From Sphingosinicella sp. BN140058 (GTDB lineage Bacteria > Pseudomonadota > Alphaproteobacteria > Sphingomonadales > Sphingomonadaceae): 64,000 nucleotides of DNA. The stretch covers positions 3,047,501 through 3,111,500 of the forward strand of contig NZ_CP035501.1 of assembly GCF_004135585.1 (NCBI RefSeq). Reading direction: 5' to 3'. The notes under the pieces are model-generated. The model worked only from the letters and a program-made list of their open reading frames with translations, did no database searches and was not told where the DNA came from. Position numbers and translations under genes: made by a program. This document shows, piece after piece, positions 15,797 through 24,797 of the stretch; positions within the stretch are counted from its first letter, which is position 1; every line of letters begins with the position of its first letter.

Positions 15797-17017
15797 CTAG
15801 CGCGGCTCGATTGCCGCAGGGAGTAACAAGCTTGTCGGGAATCCCGTGATCGCCGGCGCGATCCAGCGCCGAGCGCGGCCGTGGCCGAACGACTGGACGC
15901 GGCCGGCTGCGGCGAGGGCCTCCAGGGCTCGTTGAACGGTGCGCTGGCTGGCATCGAGTGCGATCGCCAGTGCGGAACTCGACCAGGCCTCCCCGTCCGC
16001 CAGAAGGGCGGCGATCGCCATATGGGGTCCCTCCACCGGCGGCATCAGGAGCATCAGGCGATCGGATGCCGTCGGTGCCAGCCGGAACCCGGCGGCGGTG
16101 GCGCGGATTTCCGCCAGTCCTGCTAGTGCCCCACGCAGCCTTCCGATCTCGACGCGCAGGCGGGCCCGATGTGATTCGTCGGCAAAGCGTGCCCCGAAGC
16201 CGCGTTCGAGCAGCACCCGGCGGCCGACGTCCTCCGGCCACGGCTCGGCAAGCACACGGACCAGAGCGAACAAGACGGGCCGCCGCGCGAGCGACACCAT
16301 ATCGCCGCCCTGTCGTACGGCGTGCCGGCATGCATCCAGGATCAAGATGTTCGACGACAACAGCTCTTCCACCTGATCAAGCAGGATCGGCCGTATCGCC
16401 CCTCGGACGACCAACTGGGCGGCGGGCGCGTTGAGGCGCTGTACGGCCACGGCGATCTCGGCGAGCAGCGAGTTTATACCGGCGTCGCGTGCCGCGTGCG
16501 CCGCGCGTGCGAATGCGTTTCGAGCCTCCCCGATGCGCAGGCGCCGGATCGCGAGTTCTGCAAGCGCCAGTTCCTGCGCCGCCTTGCGGGCGGGCGGAAG
16601 AGCGCTTGGATCGATCTCCTTCAATGCCGCCTCCGCTTCGTCGAGGCGGCCGATCAGGAGCAGGCGCCGGGCGCCAAGTTGCCGGGCATGGGCGGCATTG
16701 ACCCGGTCGCCATGACGGGCGAGTATCGCCCCGGCGGACTCGAGCGACTTCGGCTGCCAACCAAGATCGCGAGAAACGAAGGCGATCTCCGCTTCGGCGA
16801 CGATGCAGCGCGCACGGGCGACTGCCTCTCGCGGCCCAAAGAGCTTGCCGGCCTGGCGAAGAAGCCGCCTGGCGCGATCAAAATCTCCGAGCTGCGCCAT
16901 GGCGATGCCGCGCAGCGCCAGCCCTGGCCCGTCGTCACGGAGCGCGACGCGGTTCAGCGCGCCCAGGGGGTCACCCGCCGCGAGGGCGCGCGCAGCAGCC
17001 GTGATCACCGAATCCAT
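15797..17017 (-). CDS. TPR-containing helix-turn-helix transcriptional regulator
   Basis: A 406-residue protein. The N-terminal two thirds are alpha-helical repeats of TPR type (ALAAGDPLGALNRVALRDD, LGDFDRARRLLRQAGKLF, IGRLDEAEAALKEID, IGEARNAFARAAHAARDAG). The C-terminal 80 residues hold a winged HTH (SSSALAIALDASQRTVQRAL, then a wing rich in Gly/Arg). This architecture suits a cytoplasmic regulator sensing a ligand or partner through its repeat domain. The signal and targets are unknown; the propeller gene downstream is the best candidate partner. Confidence 0.7.
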   Translation of the reverse strand: MDSVITAAARALAAGDPLGALNRVALRDDGPGLALRGIAMAQLGDFDRARRLLRQAGKLFGPREAVARARCIVAEAEIAFVSRDLGWQPKSLESAGAILARHGDRVNAAHARQLGARRLLLIGRLDEAEAALKEIDPSALPPARKAAQELALAELAIRRLRIGEARNAFARAAHAARDAGINSLLAEIAVAVQRLNAPAAQLVVRGAIRPILLDQVEELLSSNILILDACRHAVRQGGDMVSLARRPVLFALVRVLAEPWPEDVGRRVLLERGFGARFADESHRARLRVEIGRLRGALAGLAEIRATAAGFRLAPTASDRLMLLMPPVEGPHMAIAALLADGEAWSSSALAIALDASQRTVQRALEALAAAGRVQSFGHGRARRWIAPAITGFPTSLLLPAAIEPR

Positions 17018-17160
17018 GCTGGTGAGGCGATGCTCGCTTTCCGTCTACGATGCCGGCCATTCTAACGCGGCGTGGCGAAGAGGGAAGGGAATGACTTGAT
17101 CGTTCGACGTGGGAAACGTCGATCACGTTCCGAAGGAGAGTGGGAAGGGCGATCCGCGCC

Positions 17161-17277
17161 TTAGCGGCGCTGGGTAAGTCCGCTGCGCACGATCAGGTGG
17201 CGCTCGGCGTCCGTCGGCTTGCGGCGCATGAGACCGAATACACTCGGCTGTGCGTCGCGCTCGCTGCAATCCTTCAT
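17161..17277 (-). CDS. Possible 38-residue protein of unknown function
   Basis: A very short frame (MKDCSERDAQPSVFGLM, then RRKPTDAERHL) preceded by a near-perfect AGGAGG Shine-Dalgarno seven to eight bases from the ATG. The product is basic with no membrane segment. No family was recognised. The frame extends upstream to 17376, but that part lacks a ribosome site. It is isolated between the regulator and the GNAT gene. Confidence 0.4.
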   Translation of the reverse strand: MKDCSERDAQPSVFGLMRRKPTDAERHLIVRSGLTQRR

Positions 17278-17589
17278 CACATCCTCCTGATCACGCCCAA
17301 CGCCCGGGCCGCAGGTGCGTTCCGGAGGCGTGACGAAACACAGCCCTCGAGCGGTCGGTAGAGCCGATGGCTCCAAATCTCCGGTCCAATCGCCCAGTCG
17401 CCGGCATTCCTACAGGCGCGCGGGGAAGGACCCGGCGGACGCGTTGCTCTTCGACCGGCACGGGAAGCCGGAGCGCACCGTCCGTGCCATCGCAGGACAT
17501 GCGAAACCGACCCATTGAGCTTCGGCCCGGACGGTGCTTGGTGGTGATTTCGGCCCCGAAGCGTTCCGGGACCGCAGGGTTGAGCGGTG
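17278..17589. other. Intergenic stretch without recognisable gene
   Basis: About 310 bases between the small frame and the GNAT gene. It is divergent and should contain both promoters, but no clear -35/-10 pair, operator or hairpin was identified. Open frames here are short and lack ribosome sites. Confidence 0.5.
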
Positions 17590-18213
17590 ATGCTGAAGCG
17601 ATTGTTGAAGAGCCTGGCCGCATCCGTCTTCTCGGAATGGCGGGTCAACTGGATCCTGGCCTCGCCGCCGACCACGGCGGGAGCTTCGGCGCGGGACGAA
17701 CTGGCAGGCGCGCCGCTGGCCGAGGCCGACGCCGCGGCCCTGGATCGAAGCCCGACCCACAAGGTCCGCAACAGTCTGTCCTACACCCGCAAGGGACTGG
17801 AGGGACGCGTGCTGCTGCTCGGAAGCCAGATCGTCGCGGTCGCCCATTTCGCCGCGCTCGGCGGATATGAGTTCGGATCGATCTGGCCGCTCGCGGCGGA
17901 GCAACTCGCGCTGGTCGACATCGTCACCGAAGAACGGTTCCGCGGCAGGGGCTATGCAGCGCGGCTGATCCGCGAGGCCTGCGATCATTACAAAAAGCTT
18001 GGGATCGACAGCCTGCTCGCGTTCATATGGTGGACCAACGGTCCCTCCCTTCGTGCCTTCCGCAAGGCCGGCTGGACCAGGATCGGCCTGTCGGTGGAAG
18101 TGCGGGTCCGCAGCCTGTGGCTACGGGTTCGCATCCCGCTCCGGCGTGGCCGCCGCGAAACGCGGCCTTTGGCATCAGACCCGAACCTGGCTTCACTGCC
18201 TGCGCACGATTGA
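17590..18213 (+). CDS. GNAT family N-acetyltransferase
   Basis: A 207-residue protein whose central part carries the GNAT acetyl-CoA motif (LVDIVTEERFRGRGYAARLI; R-x-x-G-x-G/A). The following ACDHYKKLGIDSLLAFIWWTN and SLRAFRKAGW blocks are the conserved motif B (Asn and Phe-x-Lys-x-G-[FW]). The C terminus is strongly basic (RRGRRETRP). The acceptor substrate cannot be predicted. A GTG three bases upstream (17587) is an alternative start. It converges on the halogenase gene with 22 bases between stops. Confidence 0.8.
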   Translation: MLKRLLKSLAASVFSEWRVNWILASPPTTAGASARDELAGAPLAEADAAALDRSPTHKVRNSLSYTRKGLEGRVLLLGSQIVAVAHFAALGGYEFGSIWPLAAEQLALVDIVTEERFRGRGYAARLIREACDHYKKLGIDSLLAFIWWTNGPSLRAFRKAGWTRIGLSVEVRVRSLWLRVRIPLRRGRRETRPLASDPNLASLPAHD

Positions 18214-18235
18214 CCTCACGCCTCTACCGTTCGGA

Positions 18236-19738
18236 TCAGGCGGCCGCGAACTTGTCGACGAACGCCGCATGGCTCGGCATCAGGTTCACGCATTTTGCGA
18301 TCACCGCCTCGACATCGGCCAGATATCGCAGAATATCCGCCTCGTCCTGCAGGTCGACCAGGGGGTCGTGACGGCGCGGAATCAAGCCCTGGCCCAGGAA
18401 CACCTGGATCCAGCTTTCCTCGGCGAACAATTCGTCGTCCTCCCGGAAGATGCGGCCATTGGCCGCGAACAGGTCGATCTTCCGGCGAAGCGTCTCCGGC
18501 ACCTCCATGTCGCGCACGTGACGCCAGAAGGGCGTGTCGTCCCGCTCCGTCGCCTTATAGTGGAGGATGATGAAGTCGCGGGTTCGCTGGTATTCGAAGT
18601 CGGTCTGGCGGTTGAACTCGGCGATTGTGGCGGGATCGAAGCGACTGTCCGGGAACAAGCGGGCGAGCCGGATCGCTGCCGACTGGACAAGGTAGAGGCT
18701 GGTCGATTCCAACGGCTCCATGAAGCCGGCGGCGAGGCCGAGCGCCACGCAATTGCGATTCCAGGTCTGGCGGCGCTTGCCGGTCACGAAACGGAGCCGG
18801 TTCGGCTCCGCAAGCGGCTCACCGTCGAGGGTTGCGAGCAGGATCCGCTCCGCCTCCGCCTCTTCCATGTAGCGACTGGCATAGACATGGCCGTTGCCGG
18901 TGCGGTGCTGCAGCGGGATCCGCCACTGCCAGCCCGCCGGTCTCACACTGGCGCGGGTGTAGGGAGTGAAATCCTCTGAGCGGGCGCACGGTATTGCGAT
19001 CGCGCGGTCGCACGGCAGCCAATGCGTCCAGTCCTCATAGCCGGTCGCCAGTGCCTGCTCGATCAGAAGACCGCGGAACCCCGAGCAGTCGATGAACAGG
19101 TCAGCCGCGATGCGCTCACCGCTTGCCAGGGTCACGGTGTCGATGAAGCCGTCTCCGGCACGCAGTGAAACGTCGACCACCTTGCCTTCCGTACGCACCA
19201 CGCCGCCGGCCTCCGCCCGCGCGCGCAGGAAGCGCGCATAAAGGCCGGCGTCGAAATGGTAGGCATAGGCGATGTGGCCGAGCGGCGAGTCCTTCATCTT
19301 CGCCTGAGCGGGCAGGAAGCGGTTGCGCAGCGCCGCGGCGGTGTTGATCGAGTAAGCGGCGAGATCCGATGCCTTGCCGAGAGTCTGCGCCTTCAGCCAA
19401 TATTGATGGCAGCGCAGCCACCCCAGATCCTGCCCGATCACGCCGAACCCGTGGATGTAGCTGGACCCCGGCCGAAGCCAGTCGTTGAACTGGATGCCGA
19501 GCTTGAACGTTCCCCGGGTTTCGCGGACGAATTCGCGCTCGTCGATTCCGAGCAGATCGTTGTACGTCTTGATCGCCGGGATGGTCGCTTCGCCGACACC
19601 GATCGTGCCGATCTCCTCGCTCTCGATCAGGCGGATCTCGTAAAGGCCGCGAAACAGCTTCGCGAACAAGGCAGCGGTCATCCAGCCGGCGGAGCCGCCG
19701 CCGACGATCAGGATCCGCCTCAGCGCGTGCGACGCCAT
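18236..19738 (-). CDS. Flavin-dependent tryptophan-halogenase-family protein
   Basis: A 500-residue FAD protein. The nucleotide motif GGGSAGW is at residues 13-19, the halogenase lysine is Lys79 in GTFKLGIQF (the position of PrnA Lys79), the family motif WQWRIP is at 270-275, and EPLES at 341-345 places a glutamate where PrnA has its catalytic one. These enzymes chlorinate or brominate aromatic substrates with FADH2, O2 and halide. Here it ends an operon with GH3 and a TonB receptor, a setting in which related proteins are frequent in sphingomonads and Caulobacter but their substrate is unproven. The start is supported by GGAGGGG upstream. Confidence 0.85.
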   Translation of the reverse strand: MASHALRRILIVGGGSAGWMTAALFAKLFRGLYEIRLIESEEIGTIGVGEATIPAIKTYNDLLGIDEREFVRETRGTFKLGIQFNDWLRPGSSYIHGFGVIGQDLGWLRCHQYWLKAQTLGKASDLAAYSINTAAALRNRFLPAQAKMKDSPLGHIAYAYHFDAGLYARFLRARAEAGGVVRTEGKVVDVSLRAGDGFIDTVTLASGERIAADLFIDCSGFRGLLIEQALATGYEDWTHWLPCDRAIAIPCARSEDFTPYTRASVRPAGWQWRIPLQHRTGNGHVYASRYMEEAEAERILLATLDGEPLAEPNRLRFVTGKRRQTWNRNCVALGLAAGFMEPLESTSLYLVQSAAIRLARLFPDSRFDPATIAEFNRQTDFEYQRTRDFIILHYKATERDDTPFWRHVRDMEVPETLRRKIDLFAANGRIFREDDELFAEESWIQVFLGQGLIPRRHDPLVDLQDEADILRYLADVEAVIAKCVNLMPSHAAFVDKFAAA

Positions 19739-19771
19739 TGTCTTGCAGCCCCTCCGGTCCGGCCTGTCGCC

Positions 19772-21742
19772 TCAGCCGGCCGCGCACGTCCTGGGTGCGG
19801 CGGCGACGGCGAGGTTCGGCACCTCTTTCGGCGTGTCATAACGCAGGCCGTAGCCGCGCTGGAAGAGGATCGGCGCGCCGGGGCCGGTGGCGCAGGCGTC
19901 ACTGGGCCAGGCGAAAGGCAGGGTACCCCGGAAATCCTGCCTGATCCCGCCCGTTTCGCTTCGCAGGATGAGGTCGGCAATGCCGCCGGCTTCGGTGCCC
20001 GGAAGCCAGGCGGCAACGAATGCGTCGGATCGATCGATCAGATCGTTCGCGTACACGGTGCGGCCCGAATAGAAGATCGTCACCACCGGAGCACCCCGGC
20101 CCGCCACCTTCGACAAGAGCTCGAGATCTTCCTTGTAGCGGGCGCTGTGGTGGAGCGGCGCAGGCCAATCGACATCGCCAATATATTCCGCATAGGGCGT
20201 CTCGCCGACGATCGCGATCACCGCGGAGAAATCTGCCGGATCGACCTCTGCTCCGGTCTCGCTGAAGACGACGGTCTCGGCGCCGAGCGTTTCGCGAAGC
20301 GCCGCGAGCAGGGTCTCGCCGGTGCCGAAATCGGCATTGACGTTCTCCGTCCCCTGCCAGGTGCGAGTCCAGCCGCCCGATTGATTGGAGAGGCTGTCGG
20401 CGCTCTTGCCGACCACCAGCAGCCGGCCGCCACGGCGGAGCGGCAGCACGCCCCGGTCGTTCTTGAGCAGGACCAGGCTCTCCTGCACGGCACGGCGCGC
20501 CAGCGCCCGCGCCTCCAGCGCATCGGCACGGCCGTTGAGCGCGCTGCGGGCCGGCAGCCGATCGAACAGGCCGGAACGCATCTTCACGCGAAGAATGCGG
20601 GTCACGGCATCGTCGATCCGGGCCATGGGGATACGTCCCGCCTTCACGTCAGCGGCGGTGTTGGCGATGAACGCGCGCCAATCCTCAGGCACCATCACCA
20701 TGTCGACACCGGCATTGATCGAAGCGGGGCAATGGTCCTTGGTGCAGCCGGGGACCTGCTCGATCGCATTCCAGTCGGAAACGACGAACCCGTCGAAGCC
20801 CATGCGTCCCTTCAGTGCATCGGTGAGCAAGGCGCGGTTGCCGTGCATCTTGCCATGGGCGGTCCCCGTGCCCGCGTCGGTCCAGCTGCTGTACGACGCC
20901 ATCACCGTCTGGGCGCCGGCTGCGAGTGCGCCATAATAGCCCGCGCCGTGGATGTTGATCAGCTCGGCAAGAGATGTTCGCGCCTCGCCCTGGTCGTTGC
21001 CGTGCTGCGTTCCGCCATCGGCAAGGAAATGCTTGACGCTGGCGACGACGTCCCCGTCACCGGTGAGGCGGCCCTGCAGCCCTCGAACCGCCGCTTCGCC
21101 GTAGCGCCGGACCAGGGCAGGGTCGGACGAATAGCTTTCATAGGTGCGGCCCCAGCGTTGGTCCTGGGCGACTGCGACGGTCGGCGCGAACACCCAGCTG
21201 ATGCCGGTGGCGCGCGCGGCCCTGGCGGTGGCCCGCGCAATCTCCTCCACCAGCGCCGGATCGCGAGCGGCGCCGAGGCCGATATTGTGCGGGAAGACGG
21301 TGGCGCCGAAGACGTTGTTGTGACCGTGAACGGCGTCGGTGCCCCAGATGAGCGGGATCTTCACCTTGGCGTCGGTCTGCATCGATGCCGTATGGAAAGC
21401 GGCAGCGAGGTCCGCCCATTGCCGGACACCGGCATGCTTGTTCATCGCCGGCCAGGCACCGCCGCCGTTCAGCACCGAACCGAGCTGGTAGCGGCGGACC
21501 TCGTCCGGCGTGATATAGCGGACGTCCGCCTGAGTCATCTGCCCGATCTTCTGCTCGAGCGTCATTCCGGCGACAATGCCGGCAATCCGCCGCTCGATCA
21601 CCGGGTCGCGCCCGATCGGGCTCTTCACCGCAGGCCAGTCGGCGAGGAGCCCTGGAGCAGGCGCCGGCTTCGGTGCGCCCCCGGCTGACGCCGGCAGGGC
21701 CAGCACGGCCAGCAGGGCCAGGCTCAGCCGCGATACGCCCAT
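19772..21742 (-). CDS. Secreted GH3 beta-glucosidase/exo-glucanase
   Basis: A 656-residue glycoside hydrolase family 3 enzyme with signal peptide (MGVSRLSLALLAVLALPASA). The (beta/alpha)8 domain contains IPLIWGTDAVHGHNNVFGAT, HFLADGGTQHGNDQGEA and the nucleophile Asp323 in GFVVSDWNAIEQ. The second alpha/beta domain follows (RRAVQESLVLLKND, LVVGKSADSLSNQSGGWT). The SNQSGGWT and HNNVFGAT forms fit the exo-1,3/1,4-beta-glucanase subgroup. The protein stops after the second domain, without the C-terminal extension of longer relatives. It likely trims oligosaccharides in the periplasm for the adjacent TonB receptor and permease. Confidence 0.92.
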   Translation of the reverse strand: MGVSRLSLALLAVLALPASAGGAPKPAPAPGLLADWPAVKSPIGRDPVIERRIAGIVAGMTLEQKIGQMTQADVRYITPDEVRRYQLGSVLNGGGAWPAMNKHAGVRQWADLAAAFHTASMQTDAKVKIPLIWGTDAVHGHNNVFGATVFPHNIGLGAARDPALVEEIARATARAARATGISWVFAPTVAVAQDQRWGRTYESYSSDPALVRRYGEAAVRGLQGRLTGDGDVVASVKHFLADGGTQHGNDQGEARTSLAELINIHGAGYYGALAAGAQTVMASYSSWTDAGTGTAHGKMHGNRALLTDALKGRMGFDGFVVSDWNAIEQVPGCTKDHCPASINAGVDMVMVPEDWRAFIANTAADVKAGRIPMARIDDAVTRILRVKMRSGLFDRLPARSALNGRADALEARALARRAVQESLVLLKNDRGVLPLRRGGRLLVVGKSADSLSNQSGGWTRTWQGTENVNADFGTGETLLAALRETLGAETVVFSETGAEVDPADFSAVIAIVGETPYAEYIGDVDWPAPLHHSARYKEDLELLSKVAGRGAPVVTIFYSGRTVYANDLIDRSDAFVAAWLPGTEAGGIADLILRSETGGIRQDFRGTLPFAWPSDACATGPGAPILFQRGYGLRYDTPKEVPNLAVAAAPRTCAAG

Positions 21743-21795
21743 TCATATTCTCCATTCATGTCGGTGATGCCGGGGGTGCGGGCCGGACGGCGCGT

Positions 21796-24672
21796 TCAGA
21801 ACCGGTAGTTGAAGCCGAGCAGGAACTGCCGGCCATATTTCTCATAGGTTTCGAGCAGGCTGGTGCCGTCCGAAGTCTTGGTCCCGCCGGTGTCGAGGCC
21901 GAGGCGGGTTCGGTAGGGAGAATCAGTCAGGTTGTTGACCTGAAAGAGGATTCCGAGCCCCTCCAGTGCGCCACTTTCGAAGGTGTAGCCGATCTGCGCA
22001 TCGACCTGCTTGTCGGCGAGGATCTCGGTATAGCCACGCGTCGCGAACAGCTGCACCACCTCGCCCTTGAACGCGGACCGGTAGCGCTGGCTGATCCGGG
22101 CCTGGAATCCGCCCCGCTCGTAATAAGCCGTGATGTTGTAGATCGTTCCGGAAAGCCCCGGGATCCGCACCTCCTGTCCGTTGTCGGCGGGATTGAGGTT
22201 GGAATCGGTGAGCGACAGGCTGCCGATGAAGCCGAGACCCCGCAATGGATCGAAGATTGTGCCGAGGTCGACGGCGCCGCTGAACTCGACGCCCTTGATC
22301 GTGCCGCCATCGCCGTTCGCCGGCAGCGTGATCTGGCCGATCGGGCTGATCACGATCCCGGCCGGGATCGACGAGGCCGTCGTCGGCAGCGGGATCCCCG
22401 AGAAATTGAACAGGTCCGAGCGCTGGTAGATGTAGGTGTCGAGCTTCTTGTAGAAGCCCGCGACGGCGAAATAGGTGGTGCGGTCGACGTACCATTCATA
22501 GGCAAGGTCGAGGGCTTTGGCGCGCCACGGCTTGAGGTTCGGATTGCCGCCCGATGCGGACCAGGGATTGACCGTCTGTCCAGGCGTGCACGGCTGGCCG
22601 GAGCAGACGAGGGCGTTGAAGCCGGGCGTGACGTTGGCCCGCATCTCGTCCATTCGCGGCCTTGCCATCGTTTTGGACGCCGCAAGGCGAAGGCGATGGC
22701 CGCCGCCCAATTCCCAGATCACGTTCAGGCTCGGCAGGATGTCGGTATACGCCGCGCCCGCGCTTCGCAGGACCGGTACGATCGGCTGGCCGGGCTCGAG
22801 CCCGTTGATAACGACCCCCGTGGACCTCTGGTCTTGGTTGACGATCTGAACGCCGATATTGCCGCGCAGATTGCCGGTGCGGAAATCCGCCTTGACGAAC
22901 GTGGTGACGACATCCTCCTGGATGTCCCAATTCTTGTCGAAATAATTGGCGTCGAGGATCGGCGCTCGATCGTAATAGGCCTCGAGGGCGTTCGACATGT
23001 CGACGCTCAGCACGGGGCCGAAGCCGACCCAGGCGAGGTTCGTCGGATCGACGAGATAGCGCGGATCTACGAAGACCTGCTGACGCCCGCTCTTCAGGAA
23101 GAGATCGAAATCGTCGACGCGCTTCGCCTTTGAGCGGTGGGTCCAGTTGATGCCGGCGCTGAGCTTGCGCAGGAAACCATCCATTTCATGATCGATCTCA
23201 GCGTCGATCGCACCGATGCTTTCCTCGACATCCGGAAAGCGTATCGCGCCGTCATGGCCCCATCCTCCCCACGGTGCGCGATCGCCGAGGCTGATCCGGG
23301 AGGCCTCGGCGTAATCCAGGCCGGGGCCATAGGTCGGGTAGCCGTCTTCCGACCCTTCGAAGCCGATCGTGTCGAAGGTGCGGCCGACGTCCGGAGTCGC
23401 CGGCGTGACGCCGCCGATGCCGCGTCCGTACCCCGCATAGGTTTCCAGGATCTGCTCGCGCCGCTTGTTCTTGGAATAGGAAAGATCGAGCTCGAAATGG
23501 GTGCGGGGATCGAGCGTGAACTGATTGTTGAGCCCGGCCGAGAAGATCTCGTCGTTTCGCGTGTTGTAGTCGTTGCGGAGGATCGGAACGCCATTGTGCA
23601 GCGTGCCGGAGGTGGCGATCATCGATCCGCCGCGTGTCTCCGTCTGGACGTCCGTGAAGGTGGCATTGTCCGCAAAGCCGTTGGAGAACCATTGCGCGCC
23701 GCGGGTCGTCTCCTCCTGCCGGAACTTGGAATAATAGAGATCGAGGGTCGAATGGACGGTCTCGTCCGGCTGCCACTCGACGATCGCGATACCGGCGTCG
23801 CGCCGGTTAAGCCGCGAGGTTGCAAAAACCTCCTGTCCGTTCAGCAGCAGCGCATTGTCTGCGGCGTCCGGCGTTACCGCAAAGCCGAAGGCTTCGTAGC
23901 CATAGGCCTTGTAGTGGCGATTCTGCGACGGAGAATCGAGGTGCGCATAGCCGAGAGCCACGCCGAGCGTGCCGTCGAGAAACCGGTCGATGTAGCTGAA
24001 GCTCGCACGGCCACCCCAGTTTCGGACGTCGTGGTTGAGCCGATCGCCTTCGGTCTTCTCGCCGCGGATGTTGAGCGCGATCACGCGATCCTCGAAATCG
24101 AGCGGACGTACCGTGCGAAGGTCGGCGGTGCCGGACAGGCCCATGCCGGAGATTTCCGCGTCGGGCGTCTTGTAGATGACGACGCTGCCGAGCAGTTCGG
24201 AAGGGTATTGGTCGAACTCGACGGCGCGATTGTCGCCCGAGCTCGCCTGCTGACGTCCGTTGAGCAGGGTGGTGGTGAAATCGGGAGCGAGACCGCGGAT
24301 CGAGATCACCTGCGCACGGCCGTTGACCCGCTGCGCGGCGAGGCCCGGCAGACGCGCGATCGATTCGGCGATGCTGACGTCCGGAAGCTTGCCGATATCC
24401 TCGGCAGAGATCGCCTCGACGATCGAGGTTTCCTCACGTTTGAGGTCGATCGAGCGCGCCAGGCCGCCGCGGATACCGGTGACGATGATTTCCGTCTCGC
24501 CGCCGGCATTTCCCTGGTCGCCGGACGGCTCGGCAGTGGCGGCCTGAGCGTCACCCTCGACACTCGTCTCCTGCGCCTGCGCGGCGGAGGCGAACGCGAG
24601 GGCCGAGAGAGCGGCACCGCCGCAAAGTCCGAGGCGCCGAGTCCGAGTGCGTGCGTTATGGCGTTGTTTCAC
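21796..24672 (-). CDS. TonB-dependent outer-membrane receptor, beta-glucan locus
   Basis: A 958-residue receptor with a signal peptide and Gln/Ala-rich spacer. The plug domain has SAEDIGKLPDVSIAESIARL, RAQVISIRGLAPDFTTTLLN and the GRQQASS loop, and the barrel ends in FLLGFNYRF. The start is GTG, preceded by AGGGGGGATGA; no in-frame ATG nearby fits better. Two perfect operator palindromes lie 80-118 bases upstream. It is followed by GH3 (53 bases) and the halogenase gene (33 bases), probably in one transcript. The ligand is inferred to be a gluco-oligosaccharide from the flanking GH3 and GH30. Confidence 0.92.
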   Translation of the reverse strand: MKQRHNARTRTRRLGLCGGAALSALAFASAAQAQETSVEGDAQAATAEPSGDQGNAGGETEIIVTGIRGGLARSIDLKREETSIVEAISAEDIGKLPDVSIAESIARLPGLAAQRVNGRAQVISIRGLAPDFTTTLLNGRQQASSGDNRAVEFDQYPSELLGSVVIYKTPDAEISGMGLSGTADLRTVRPLDFEDRVIALNIRGEKTEGDRLNHDVRNWGGRASFSYIDRFLDGTLGVALGYAHLDSPSQNRHYKAYGYEAFGFAVTPDAADNALLLNGQEVFATSRLNRRDAGIAIVEWQPDETVHSTLDLYYSKFRQEETTRGAQWFSNGFADNATFTDVQTETRGGSMIATSGTLHNGVPILRNDYNTRNDEIFSAGLNNQFTLDPRTHFELDLSYSKNKRREQILETYAGYGRGIGGVTPATPDVGRTFDTIGFEGSEDGYPTYGPGLDYAEASRISLGDRAPWGGWGHDGAIRFPDVEESIGAIDAEIDHEMDGFLRKLSAGINWTHRSKAKRVDDFDLFLKSGRQQVFVDPRYLVDPTNLAWVGFGPVLSVDMSNALEAYYDRAPILDANYFDKNWDIQEDVVTTFVKADFRTGNLRGNIGVQIVNQDQRSTGVVINGLEPGQPIVPVLRSAGAAYTDILPSLNVIWELGGGHRLRLAASKTMARPRMDEMRANVTPGFNALVCSGQPCTPGQTVNPWSASGGNPNLKPWRAKALDLAYEWYVDRTTYFAVAGFYKKLDTYIYQRSDLFNFSGIPLPTTASSIPAGIVISPIGQITLPANGDGGTIKGVEFSGAVDLGTIFDPLRGLGFIGSLSLTDSNLNPADNGQEVRIPGLSGTIYNITAYYERGGFQARISQRYRSAFKGEVVQLFATRGYTEILADKQVDAQIGYTFESGALEGLGILFQVNNLTDSPYRTRLGLDTGGTKTSDGTSLLETYEKYGRQFLLGFNYRF

Positions 24673-24751
24673 GTCATCCCCCCTGATCCCGCGGTCATCT
24701 TCGTGCCGCTTGTGGCTTCCAGCGCCCGCACCTTATTGGCGTCGAGCAGGC

Positions 24752-24765
24752 TGGAAGCGCTTCCA
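24752..24765. promoter_or_regulatory. LacI-type operator 1
   Basis: Perfect 14-base palindrome TGGAAGCGCTTCCA with a central CG, the standard form of LacI-family operators. It is located between the lacI-like gene and the TonB receptor, in the receptor's promoter region. Confidence 0.85.
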
Positions 24766-24776
24766 ATAGACGATAG

Positions 24777-24790
24777 TGGAAGCGCTTCCA
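24777..24790. promoter_or_regulatory. LacI-type operator 2
   Basis: Second identical copy of TGGAAGCGCTTCCA, centred 25 bases from the first and ending seven bases from the lacI-like stop codon. Tandem operators at this spacing suggest cooperative or overlapping control of the receptor-GH3-halogenase transcript. Confidence 0.85.
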
Positions 24791-24797
24791 ACTGTTA

